64,000 bases of DNA. Origin: Candidatus Kapaibacterium sp. GTDB taxonomy: Bacteria > Bacteroidota > Ignavibacteria > Kapaibacteriales > UBA2268. The notes beneath the pieces were generated by a model. The model made no database searches and was not told the origin of the DNA. It saw only the letters and a program-made list of their open reading frames with translations. Below are positions 29,876 through 37,782 of the stretch, piece after piece. Each line of letters opens with the position of its first letter. The stretch's first letter is position 1. The stretch covers positions 1-64,000 of the forward strand of contig CALBDO010000010.1 in NCBI GenBank assembly GCA_937927515.1, written 5' to 3'. Made by a program: the position numbers and the translations under genes.

Positions 29876-30202
29876 ATGAAAATGGACTTAAAAGAACTTA
29901 TGGATGTTTTTAAAAGATTTCAAGAGGAAATGCAAAAAATTCAAAAAGAATCGGAATCCAAATTTTATTTTGGCGATAGCGGGGCTGGTTTAGTCACCGC
30001 AAAGGTTAATGGTAAACTTGAAGTAGTTAGTGTTGATATAACGAAAGAAGCCTTGGAATTGAATGATAAATCCTTGCTCGAGGATTTAATTGTTGGAGCA
30101 ATTAATAAAGCTTTAGAAAAGGCAAAAGAAGAAGGTGCAAAGCAGTTACAAAATTTTTTAGGTCCCATTTCGCCTTTTGGAAACATAAATTTCAATTTGT
30201 AA
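29876..30202 (+). CDS. ebfC: YbaB/EbfC nucleoid-associated protein
   Basis: A 108-residue DNA-binding protein with the YbaB fold: an N-terminal helix (FKRFQEEMQKIQKESESKF) and a strand pair around GLVTAKVNGKLEVVSVDI, ending in a C-terminal helix. Family members form dimers and coat DNA. It sits 3 bases before recR, the classic ybaB-recR pair, which supports the call beyond the fold. Confidence 0.9.
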   Translation: MKMDLKELMDVFKRFQEEMQKIQKESESKFYFGDSGAGLVTAKVNGKLEVVSVDITKEALELNDKSLLEDLIVGAINKALEKAKEEGAKQLQNFLGPISPFGNINFNL

Positions 30203-30205
30203 AAA

Positions 30206-30802
30206 ATGAAATTTTCTAGTAAGACTATCGAAGAAATGATTGATATACTATCAACTCTCCCAACAATTGGTCGTAAATCTGCTCAACGACTGACCCTATT
30301 TTTGTTACGCCAACCGGAAGAATTTATCCAAAAATTCTCCGAAACACTTGTAAAACTTAAAAAAGACATTAAATTATGTAGCCTATGTTTTAATTTTACC
30401 GAAACGGACCCATGCCCTATTTGCTCCTCTCCAGAACGAAACAAAGAATTAATATGTGTTGTCGAGCAACCCGATGATGTATTAGCCATTGAAAAAACTA
30501 ATCAGTATAAAGGAGTCTATCACGTCCTCCATGGTGCAATTAATCATCTAGATGGTATTTCAGTTTCAAAGCTTAAAATCAGTGAATTACTTCAAAGAGC
30601 CAAAACTGCTAAAGAAATCATTTTTGCATTGAATCCTAGCGTTGAAGGGGAAGTTACAATACATTACATTGTCAGTCTACTTAAAAATTACCCTATCAAA
30701 TTAACTAGAATAGCCCGTGGATTGCCTATTGGAATTGAAATTCAATACGCTGATGATGCTACTCTTTTAAATGCAATTGAAAATAGAACAGAGATAAAAT
30801 GA
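30206..30802 (+). CDS. recR: Recombination mediator RecR
   Basis: RecR acts with RecF/RecO to load RecA at gaps. The 198-residue protein has the helix-hairpin-helix N-terminus (LPTIGRKSAQRLTLFLL), a four-Cys zinc finger (CSLCFNFTETDPCPIC, about residues 57-72) and a Toprim domain beginning ICVVEQPDDVLAIEKT. The C-terminus (RIARGLPIGIEIQYADDATL) carries the Walker-B-like end. It follows ebfC, and the next lipoprotein gene overlaps its stop by 4 bases. Confidence 0.95.
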   Translation: MKFSSKTIEEMIDILSTLPTIGRKSAQRLTLFLLRQPEEFIQKFSETLVKLKKDIKLCSLCFNFTETDPCPICSSPERNKELICVVEQPDDVLAIEKTNQYKGVYHVLHGAINHLDGISVSKLKISELLQRAKTAKEIIFALNPSVEGEVTIHYIVSLLKNYPIKLTRIARGLPIGIEIQYADDATLLNAIENRTEIK

Positions 30803-31383
30803 AAATCATAAAATTATCCATCTGTTTGGTTTCTCTTGTTATCATAGGTTCTTGTGGACTTTTCGATACAAGAACTCCAGAAAATCCTAATGATACCAAC
30901 TTGAATTTTCCACCAGCAACTACACCTCAAATTTTATTAAATAATTTCATTAATTCTTTTAATCAGAAGAATGCAACTATCTATCAATCTTGCCTTTTTT
31001 CAGATGGTAATCTGTTTATTTTTTTCCCCAGTTACGATGCGCTTGCAATATATTCTAATATTTTTCAAAATTGGAACTTGGCATCGGAGTTCAATTTTGC
31101 TAAAAATTTGTTCAGCAAGTTTAATCCCGAAGAATTCCCCGTATTCAATATAACCCAAAATTCTTTCGCTAACTTGTCAACAGATTCAAGCATCTTCATC
31201 GGTGATTATGAAATAAGCATTTATTCAAGGGATAATTCGATAAATAATCTTTACAAAGGCAAAATACAGCTAAATCTAATTTTAGATAAAACTGGAACCT
31301 GGAAAATTATAAGATGGTATGATTATAAACAGGTAGATAATTTCCCTACTATAAGTTTTTTAAAGGCCAAATTAAATTCTTAG
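30799..31383 (+). CDS. Lipoprotein with NTF2-like domain (first of two)
   Basis: A 194-residue predicted lipoprotein: a hydrophobic signal ends in the lipobox IIGSC. After a Pro/Asn-rich linker, residues 50-190 form an NTF2/SnoaL-like pattern (TPQILLNNFINSFNQKNATI at the front, KTGTWKIIRWYDYKQVDN at the end). This fold often only binds ligands or acts structurally; no catalytic residues can be named. It overlaps recR by 4 bases, and a similar gene follows after 1 base, so the two may be duplicates. Confidence 0.6.
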   Translation: MKIIKLSICLVSLVIIGSCGLFDTRTPENPNDTNLNFPPATTPQILLNNFINSFNQKNATIYQSCLFSDGNLFIFFPSYDALAIYSNIFQNWNLASEFNFAKNLFSKFNPEEFPVFNITQNSFANLSTDSSIFIGDYEISIYSRDNSINNLYKGKIQLNLILDKTGTWKIIRWYDYKQVDNFPTISFLKAKLNS

Positions 31384-31384
31384 T

Positions 31385-31909
31385 ATGTTACCAATGATAT
31401 TACATTTAAAAAAATTTCTCAAATTCATTTTATCGATGTTTATCTTTAGTGGTTGCATCAATCCTTTTGCTCCTAAATTGATTGATGCATCTAACGATGA
31501 ATCAATTCTCACAGAGCAGAAAACCATAGATGGTGTTTTTCGAAATTTTCAGTATTCATACAATTTGAAAGATACAGTTGTTTATAGCAAATTACTCTCG
31601 GAAGATTTTGTATTTGTATATCGTAATTACGACGTTGGTGTTGACAGGAGCTGGGGAAAAAGCGAAGACGTTAAAACAACTTATGGACTATTCCAAGCCG
31701 CAACATACATTGATTTGATTTGGAACGATTCCTACATCGCAATTGGCGATTCTTTAGAAAAAAATATTCAAAGAGGCTTCTCACTAACTATAATTTTTTC
31801 TCCAAACGATGTTATTCATCTTCAAGGAAAAGGAAATTTTAAACTTCGTTTCAATACTGCTGATTCAATATGGCAAATAACATATTGGAGAGATGAAACA
31901 TATTTTTAA
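31385..31909 (+). CDS. Lipoprotein with NTF2-like domain (second of two)
   Basis: A 174-residue predicted lipoprotein with lipobox FSGC. Like its upstream neighbour it has a front helix (GVFRNFQYSYNLKDTVVYSK), a middle strand region and the same type of ending (ADSIWQITYWRDETYF). The shared architecture and 1-base spacing suggest tandem duplication followed by strong divergence. It abuts the convergent fliA gene with no gap. Function unknown. Confidence 0.6.
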   Translation: MLPMILHLKKFLKFILSMFIFSGCINPFAPKLIDASNDESILTEQKTIDGVFRNFQYSYNLKDTVVYSKLLSEDFVFVYRNYDVGVDRSWGKSEDVKTTYGLFQAATYIDLIWNDSYIAIGDSLEKNIQRGFSLTIIFSPNDVIHLQGKGNFKLRFNTADSIWQITYWRDETYF

Positions 31910-32677
31910 TTACTTTTCAAACTCTTTAAATTTCTTTTTTAGTTTCTTTAACACGAAAGAATGAATTTGAGAAATTCTACTCTCGGATAATCCTAATAAT
32001 TTCCCGATTTCTTTAAATTTCAAATTTTCATAGTAGTACAAAGTAACCACAAGCCTCTCTTTTTCTGGAAGCTTCTTTAAAAATTCATATATAATTTGAA
32101 CTTTTTCATTTTCAACAATCTCATCCAATACGGTCTTCTCTTCATTATCTGATAAGTTTTCTAAGAAAGGAACCTCGTCTCCTTCACTGTTTAATTCAAT
32201 TACATCACCGAGGAAAAAAGATTCTTGGGAGGACTGATATGCTTTTACGTATTCACTAAGCTCTTTTTCATCTACGTTCAATTTTTTCATCACATCATCT
32301 AAATCGTATCTACCCTTTTCTGCAAAAGATTTATCAGCAGTCTCGATGAATTCCTTTGCTTTCTTTCTCGAATTTCTGGACAACCAGTCTATTCTTCGCA
32401 ATTCATCGAAAATTGCCCCTCTAATTCTTTGATAAGCGTATGTTTCAAATTTGACATTTTGTCCAGGGTCGTATTTTTCAATCGATTCAATCAAACCCAC
32501 TATTCCAAAATTTATTAAGTCACTTTCGGATAAAATTGAATTTGTAGGCAGATTTATATTCCTTAAAACAAGTTTGACAAAAGGTACATACGCCAAAACC
32601 AACTTGTTTCGTAGCTCAAGAGACTTACTATTCTTGTATAACAACCACGTTTTATTTAATTCTTCTAAGGATAGCAT
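31910..32677 (-). CDS. fliA: Flagellar RNA polymerase sigma factor FliA (sigma-28)
   Basis: A 255-residue sigma-70-family protein of the FliA/WhiG type. Region 2 is seen in LVLAYVPFVKLVLRNI and YDPGQNVKFETYAYQRIRGAIFDELRRIDW; region 4 ends with the helix-turn-helix FKEIGKLLGLSESRISQIHS. FliA directs late flagellar promoters. It is the last gene of a minus-strand cluster after flhF, flhG and a small membrane gene, which supports a flagellar role. No anti-sigma FlgM is in the window. Confidence 0.9.
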   Translation of the reverse strand: MLSLEELNKTWLLYKNSKSLELRNKLVLAYVPFVKLVLRNINLPTNSILSESDLINFGIVGLIESIEKYDPGQNVKFETYAYQRIRGAIFDELRRIDWLSRNSRKKAKEFIETADKSFAEKGRYDLDDVMKKLNVDEKELSEYVKAYQSSQESFFLGDVIELNSEGDEVPFLENLSDNEEKTVLDEIVENEKVQIIYEFLKKLPEKERLVVTLYYYENLKFKEIGKLLGLSESRISQIHSFVLKKLKKKFKEFEK

Positions 32678-32717
32678 TAATTAAAAGGATTTTGTATAAA
32701 AAATTCGTTGTGTTTAC

Positions 32718-33215
32718 TTAGCTTTCTTTAGAGCTCTCCAATTGTTCACGCAATTTTCGAATTTCTTCTTCTCTTTTGTCTTGGGCTTCTTTTAGTAGCA
32801 AATCTCGCTCTAACTTCCCTTCCAAGGCGGCACGCTCTCGCTCTCGTGCAAATTCCTCTTCGATTCTTCTACGCTCCTCGGCTTCTTTCTGACGAATTTT
32901 TGCTAAAATCAAAAACCATATCAAAACTGTAATACCCAGTCCAAAATATATCACAACAAATAAAATGAAACCTTTAAGTAGCGAATTCAGTAATGTATTT
33001 GCTTCAAAATAATAGTTGTATAGTAAATAAACTATTCCACAAACTGAACCAATTAAAAATAACGACTTAAAGGGAAATGAAACTATTTTATTCAACCTTT
33101 TTCTCTCGGCTTCAAGTCTTTTCCTTAATCTTGCCTCTTGTTCTTTTTTAAGTCTTTCCCTTTCTTTAAGCTCTCTTTTATGGTCTTTTGAGGTGTCTTC
33201 TTTTGGTTTTGCCAT
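32718..33215 (-). CDS. Charged coiled-coil membrane protein between flhG and fliA
   Basis: A 165-residue protein with no domain that I recognise. A strongly basic and acidic helix (about residues 5-42, KRELKERERLKKEQEARLRK) precedes two adjacent membrane segments (LFLIGSVCGIVYLLYNYYF and GFILFVVIYFGLGITVLIWF). A second highly charged helix (KEAEERRRIEEEFARERER) ends the protein. The ATG at 33215 (MAKPKED) is preferred to an upstream TTG at 33239. It sits between flhG and fliA, so a flagellar accessory or motor-assembly role is plausible but unproven. Confidence 0.65.
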   Translation of the reverse strand: MAKPKEDTSKDHKRELKERERLKKEQEARLRKRLEAERKRLNKIVSFPFKSLFLIGSVCGIVYLLYNYYFEANTLLNSLLKGFILFVVIYFGLGITVLIWFLILAKIRQKEAEERRRIEEEFARERERAALEGKLERDLLLKEAQDKREEEIRKLREQLESSKES

Positions 33216-33245
33216 TGATATTCCCAAAGAATTTAACAAATTTAG

Positions 33246-34016
33246 TTACAATGTCTCCAATTTTTCTAATGCTGTAGAAAAAATTTTTTGACCCAAATTG
33301 TATAATGACTCAAAAAATTCCGAGGAATTGTTTACCCTTAGAAATTCTTTGATGCTGAAAAAGTATTTTCTTAGCTCTTTTTCGTATGGAATGATTGCAT
33401 AATTTGGAATTGTCAAATTAAGGAAATTCAACGTAGCTTGCTGAAATATATTTGAAACATTCATTCCGTCCTCCTCGTCAATGACATTGTTCACAACAGT
33501 TGCTATATTATTTACTCCATAATACTTAGTTAGGATTTTTGTTAAACCATAAGCATCGAGAACTGCAGTAGGCTCATCAGAGAGGAACAATAAATTTAAA
33601 GTAGAAATTTTGCTAAAATCAGCAACGGTTTTACTAAAACCAGAGTGATTATCCACAAACACAACATCAAAGTAATTTTCATCTAATAACTCTTTAAACT
33701 TCATTTGAAGAGCCTCGCTCAAGTCAATATCAATCTTATATTTATTTGTACCACCAATTAAAAAAATCTTATTTGTTACTTTTGAAAGAGCTCTGTTAGT
33801 AGGCAAATTGTTTGTTAGCACATCAATTAAATTTATGTTCAACTCTACACCATTTAAAATATGTTGAACTGGGGAATGCAAGTCGTTGTCCCAAATTAAA
33901 ATAGTTGAGAATTTCTCGGATAGAACATATGAAAGTAAAGATAGTATAGTACTTTTACCAATTGCGCCCTTTCCACTGATGAAAGAAATAATTATTGGTT
34001 TAGAATTTATTCTCAT
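33246..34016 (-). CDS. flhG: Flagellar number regulator FlhG (MinD-like ATPase)
   Basis: FlhG is a MinD/ParA-type ATPase that limits flagellar number by controlling FlhF. The 256-residue protein has the deviant Walker A SGKGAIGKST, where the usual KGG is KGA, the partner motif VFVDNHSGFSK, and an amphipathic C-terminal end. The start at 34016 overlaps the flhF stop region. The ORF begins almost directly at the P-loop, so the N-terminal FlhF-activating helix of many FlhG proteins is missing or very short. It lies 2 bases after flhF, as expected. Confidence 0.85.
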   Translation of the reverse strand: MRINSKPIIISFISGKGAIGKSTILSLLSYVLSEKFSTILIWDNDLHSPVQHILNGVELNINLIDVLTNNLPTNRALSKVTNKIFLIGGTNKYKIDIDLSEALQMKFKELLDENYFDVVFVDNHSGFSKTVADFSKISTLNLLFLSDEPTAVLDAYGLTKILTKYYGVNNIATVVNNVIDEEDGMNVSNIFQQATLNFLNLTIPNYAIIPYEKELRKYFFSIKEFLRVNNSSEFFESLYNLGQKIFSTALEKLETL

Positions 34017-34017
34017 A

Positions 34018-35121
34018 TTATTCAATAAAGTTAATTAAGTATTTTTTTAGAAAATTTGGATTTGCTGGTTCCAAAGAATTGGGTATATCAGTACCGATTG
34101 ATAAATACATCAAAGGACATTTTTGAGTAAAATCCAAAAGTGTTTCATATAAATGTCCTATTGTGCTCACTTCATCAAATTTAGTTAAGATTAAGAAATT
34201 AGGATGAAATTTCCCAAATGATACAATATTTTCTTTGAAGTTTATGCTACTTTGCGTTGTAGAAAGCACAAGGAAAACGGAGGTCCAAGGAAATACTTTC
34301 AAAACAGCCTCAAGTTCAATCAAAAAATGCTCATCCCGTGGACTACCACCACTTGTGTCAATTAATATGAAATCATCTATTATTTTATGAGCTTCGATTT
34401 GCGACAATAGCTCTTCTACGGTTTGTACATACTCACTATTTAGGTTAGAAATTGCAGAGAGTACTTGCAAATGCTCCCAACCACCAATTTTCTTACAGTC
34501 ATAAGAAATTAAAGTCACTCTTGAATTAAAGAAAAGCTTATACAAAACACCGAGCTTTACAATATTTAGCGTTTTACCTGTAGCAGTAGGACCAATGAAG
34601 ACAAATACATTTGGTCTATCTTTATTGGGATTCAACTGTGAATAGCATAATTTCTCAGCGAGTAGTTGGGTAGATGTGTTTCTTAAGTCTTCAAAATCTC
34701 TAAAATTTTGCTGCTTTAGACTTTGAATAAATGAAAGGGCAAATTCTGATGTAAAACCATTTTTTATCATAAGCTTAACCATTTCCGCTAAATCGGATGG
34801 CAAGTTAGATATAAAGGAGTAAGTAATTTTGTCAGACAAACTTAATAGAAAATTTTTTATGACATTAAGTTCCTTGAAAATATTTGTTGTAACCTCTAAG
34901 AAATCTTTAGTTCTGTCTTCCTGTGTGCGTGTGGTCCCAGGAAAATTTGGTATATCTTTCTCTGTGTCGATGGCTGCTACAAGTTCAACAAGCTCTTCGT
35001 TGTCTGGGGGCATAGGTGGAATTATACGAGTCGAAAGAATCACAGCATCTGCTCCCAATTCAGAAAGTACTAATTCCTTGCCTTCTTGAACAGTCTTTGC
35101 ACGATACTTTTTAATTTTCAT
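34018..35121 (-). CDS. flhF: Flagellar placement GTPase FlhF
   Basis: FlhF is an SRP-type GTPase that sets the site of flagellar assembly. The 367-residue protein starts with the short B domain (MKIKKYRAKTVQEGKELVLS), followed by an N domain. The G domain carries the G1 motif GPTATGKT near residue 174, G3 IDTSGGSPRD and G4 TKFD. The flhF-flhG order, with the start of flhG at the flhF stop, supports the call. The N-terminus contains ADAVILSTR, typical of the family. Confidence 0.92.
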   Translation of the reverse strand: MKIKKYRAKTVQEGKELVLSELGADAVILSTRIIPPMPPDNEELVELVAAIDTEKDIPNFPGTTRTQEDRTKDFLEVTTNIFKELNVIKNFLLSLSDKITYSFISNLPSDLAEMVKLMIKNGFTSEFALSFIQSLKQQNFRDFEDLRNTSTQLLAEKLCYSQLNPNKDRPNVFVFIGPTATGKTLNIVKLGVLYKLFFNSRVTLISYDCKKIGGWEHLQVLSAISNLNSEYVQTVEELLSQIEAHKIIDDFILIDTSGGSPRDEHFLIELEAVLKVFPWTSVFLVLSTTQSSINFKENIVSFGKFHPNFLILTKFDEVSTIGHLYETLLDFTQKCPLMYLSIGTDIPNSLEPANPNFLKKYLINFIE

Positions 35122-35244
35122 AACAAAACCGAATAATTCAACGTAAAATTAATGAAAATTTTGTGCCAAATGAATTAAATGTACACAAAATGAATATTGA
35201 AAAATTAAAATTTTATTTATTTCATAATTTTGCTTTTTTTATTT

Positions 35245-36126
35245 ATGGTAAAAATGAAAGTTATTTTTGAACAGAAAGTATATAAAAATTTTAGACGAAA
35301 GCCAGAAGAATTTTCAGAGATTGCCAAAGAGCTTCGTAGAGATGTAATAAAAAGTTTATATCTTGCAAAATCTGGACATTCTGGAGGTTCTTTAGGTACC
35401 GCAGATATTTTTGCAGTTCTCTTCTTTGGTGGCATTATGCGATATAATCCAGAAGCTCCGCGATGGAATGGAAGAGATAGATTTGTTTTAAGCGCTGGTC
35501 ATATTTGTCCCATTCTTTACGCCACGCTCGCCCGTGCTGGGTTCTTCCCAGTTGAAGAGCTTGCCACTTTGCGTAAACTTGGCTCAAGATTACAAGGGCA
35601 CCCGGCACTTGATACTGAACTACCAGGTATTGAAACTGCTGCTGGCTCCTTGGGGCAAGGTATTTCCATAGCCGTAGGTATGGCATTAAATGATAAATAC
35701 TTAGACAAGAACGATAGAAGGGTTTTTGCTTTAACTGGTGATGGCGAGCTCCAAGAGGGTTCAACTTGGGAAGCGGCGATGTGTGCTGGAAATTATAAAT
35801 TGGATAATCTATGTTGGATTGTGGATAACAACGACTGCCAAATTGACGGTCGTGTGAGAAATGTAATGAGTATTTACCCGCTGGATAAAAAGTTCGAGGC
35901 ATTTAACTTCGAAACGATTTCTATCGATGGGCACAATTACAGTCAAATAATCTCTGCATTTGATAAATTCATAGAAAACCACAACAAAAAAATCGGTAAG
36001 CCAACCGTTATAATTGCTCAAACTAAAATGGGTTACCCTATTTCATTTATGACGGATAATTATGAATGGCATGGAATTCCCCCGAATGAAGAACAAGCTA
36101 AACTTGCATTATTGGAGTTGCAATGA
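35245..36126 (+). CDS. Transketolase, N-terminal (TPP-binding) subunit
   Basis: A 293-residue protein equal to the first third of a standard transketolase. The thiamin diphosphate/Mg motif is GDGELQEGSTWEAAMCAGNY near residues 165-185 with the NN at 195-196, and the front holds LAKSGHSGGSLGTADIF. Split transketolases are common in some bacteria and archaea. The second subunit lies at 36724, separated by a lipoprotein gene that overlaps both. The ATG at 35245 is chosen; a second ATG at 35254 is also possible. A TAATTTTG box at 35225-35232 is a plausible core promoter, although no matching TTTG lies 19-21 bases upstream. Confidence 0.9.
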   Translation: MVKMKVIFEQKVYKNFRRKPEEFSEIAKELRRDVIKSLYLAKSGHSGGSLGTADIFAVLFFGGIMRYNPEAPRWNGRDRFVLSAGHICPILYATLARAGFFPVEELATLRKLGSRLQGHPALDTELPGIETAAGSLGQGISIAVGMALNDKYLDKNDRRVFALTGDGELQEGSTWEAAMCAGNYKLDNLCWIVDNNDCQIDGRVRNVMSIYPLDKKFEAFNFETISIDGHNYSQIISAFDKFIENHNKKIGKPTVIIAQTKMGYPISFMTDNYEWHGIPPNEEQAKLALLELQ

Positions 36127-36737
36127 AATTGACAGAAGTTGTTGTAATTTTGTATTTGCTTTTATTTGTATCTTGCTCTAAACGTACGGAAGAGCTTGGA
36201 CATGTTTCCAATAACAACACCTCTACTAAAAATAGAACTGAACATTTTTCATTCAATTTAGATACAATTAAACAACCTCACACAAAAATTCAACCAGTTC
36301 CATTAGAATCTTTTATTAAAGTTTTTCCTCCAAAGATTTTAGATTTCAAACTTGAAAAGACAAACAAAGGTACAATGAACTATTTGAACACACAAATTAA
36401 TATTGTTTCTGCAGAGTATCTCTCACGAAGTAGCGTGATTGTCATTTACATCTACGATTATTTAAGTTTTTCAAATCTACCATCCCATCTCAAGGCTTTA
36501 TTTGAACTATCTCAAAGGGATGAAATTGTTACAGTTAATAAAGGGATTGGCAGATTTTCATCAGATGTCCTTTCTAATGTAAATAACTTTGAATACATTT
36601 GGTATAATAGATTTCATATTAAAATTGAAGCGATTGATTTTCCTGAATTTCGCGAAAGTGTTACCGATATATTAAATAGTTTAAATTTAAACTTACTTGA
36701 GAACTCTTTAAAGGTGACGCAAAATGAAAAATTTTAA
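36123..36737 (+). CDS. Hypothetical lipoprotein inserted between transketolase subunits
   Basis: A 204-residue predicted lipoprotein: signal MKLTEVVVILYLLLFVSC with an FVSC lipobox, then a polar linker rich in Asn, Ser and Thr, and a folded C-terminal part with alternating strands (INIVSAEYLSRSSVIVIYIY) and a terminal amphipathic helix. I recognise no domain. Its ATG overlaps the N-subunit stop (ATGA), and its 3' end overlaps the C-subunit start by 14 bases, so all three are translated from one mRNA. Why an envelope protein sits inside a carbon-metabolism pair is unexplained. Confidence 0.65.
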   Translation: MKLTEVVVILYLLLFVSCSKRTEELGHVSNNNTSTKNRTEHFSFNLDTIKQPHTKIQPVPLESFIKVFPPKILDFKLEKTNKGTMNYLNTQINIVSAEYLSRSSVIVIYIYDYLSFSNLPSHLKALFELSQRDEIVTVNKGIGRFSSDVLSNVNNFEYIWYNRFHIKIEAIDFPEFRESVTDILNSLNLNLLENSLKVTQNEKF

Positions 36738-37752
36738 ATTGTTAGGCAAAAAAGCTACAAGATTTGGATTTGCCGAAGCATTGGTGGAATTAGGAGAGAA
36801 AAATCCCAATATAGTTGTTTTGGGAGCCGATGTTACAGGTTCTGTCTTAACATCGTTCTTCAAAGAAAGGTTTCCAGAAAGATTTTTTTCAATTGGAATT
36901 GCCGAGCAAAACGCAACAACAATTGCCGTTGGATTAGCCCTTTCTGGCAAAATACCTTTCTTTGCTACATACAGCGCCTTTTCTGCTTTCCGTAATGCCG
37001 ACCAGCTTCGAATTTCTGTTTGTTATAACAATGCGAATGTTAAAATTGGTGGCGGACATTCCGGTATTACAGTTGGTCCTGATGGAGCTACACATCAATC
37101 TTTAGAGGAATTATCGTTTCTTAGAACATTACCAAATATGACTGTAGTTGTTCCTTGTGATTATATCGAAACCAAAAAGGCTACAATTGCTGTAACAGAA
37201 TTTACTGGTCCTGCTTTTGTTCGATTTGGAAGAGCTCCGACACCACATTTCACTACCGAGGAGACCCCATTCAAAATTGGAAGAGCAGAGATTTTTCGCG
37301 ATGGCAGAGATATCGCAATCATCGCTTGTGGGCTAATGGTTTGGGAAGCTCTCGTTGCAGCTGATGAGCTTTACAAAAGAAAAGGTATCTCCGCAATGGT
37401 AATCAACAATCACACATTGAAACCGATAGATGTAAAAACAATTGTCGATGCCGCAAAATCTTGTGGAGCAATCGTCACCGCAGAAGAACATCAAGTTCAC
37501 GGTGGTTTAGGTGGCGCAGTAGCAGAAGTCTTAGCAAAAAATTATCCAGTGCCAATTGAATTTGTTGGCATGCCAGATACTTTCGGTATTAGTGGAGAAC
37601 CCGACGAACTTCTTGCAAAATTTGGTATGACCTGGAAAGAAATATACTCCTCTGCATTAAAGGCAATACATAGGAAGGATAAAAATATTAACACCAACCA
37701 TGTATATCGTAGTGTTAAAGAAATTGAGCCTATAGCAAAAGAATTACTTTAA
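36724..37752 (+). CDS. Transketolase, C-terminal subunit
   Basis: A 342-residue protein covering the pyrimidine-binding and C-terminal domains of transketolase. Clear features are VLGADVTGSVLTSFFKERFP, the catalytic Glu in SIGIAEQNATTIAVGLAL, DGATHQSLEELSFLRTLPNM and the C-terminal domain with EEHQVHGGLGGAVAEVL. With the 35245 subunit it would transfer two-carbon units in the pentose phosphate pathway. It begins inside the preceding lipoprotein gene. No further gene follows closely. Confidence 0.9.
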   Translation: MKNFKLLGKKATRFGFAEALVELGEKNPNIVVLGADVTGSVLTSFFKERFPERFFSIGIAEQNATTIAVGLALSGKIPFFATYSAFSAFRNADQLRISVCYNNANVKIGGGHSGITVGPDGATHQSLEELSFLRTLPNMTVVVPCDYIETKKATIAVTEFTGPAFVRFGRAPTPHFTTEETPFKIGRAEIFRDGRDIAIIACGLMVWEALVAADELYKRKGISAMVINNHTLKPIDVKTIVDAAKSCGAIVTAEEHQVHGGLGGAVAEVLAKNYPVPIEFVGMPDTFGISGEPDELLAKFGMTWKEIYSSALKAIHRKDKNINTNHVYRSVKEIEPIAKELL

Positions 37753-37782
37753 TTTTGTTTTTTTAAAAAAAGTATTTAACTT

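Noticed and set aside
33649-33657. A perfect TTATCCACA DnaA box inside flhG
   Set aside because: It is isolated within coding sequence and one 9-mer is expected by chance in 64 kb; only the array at 40935-40976 is treated as a signal.
35435-35902. Long open frame on the minus strand opposite the transketolase N-subunit
   Set aside because: It is antisense to a clearly conserved gene, has no recognisable domain, and arises from the codon pattern of the sense gene.
35245-37752. Transketolase as a broken gene
   Set aside because: Both pieces are complete subunits of the well-known two-subunit form; the intervening gene does not truncate either.
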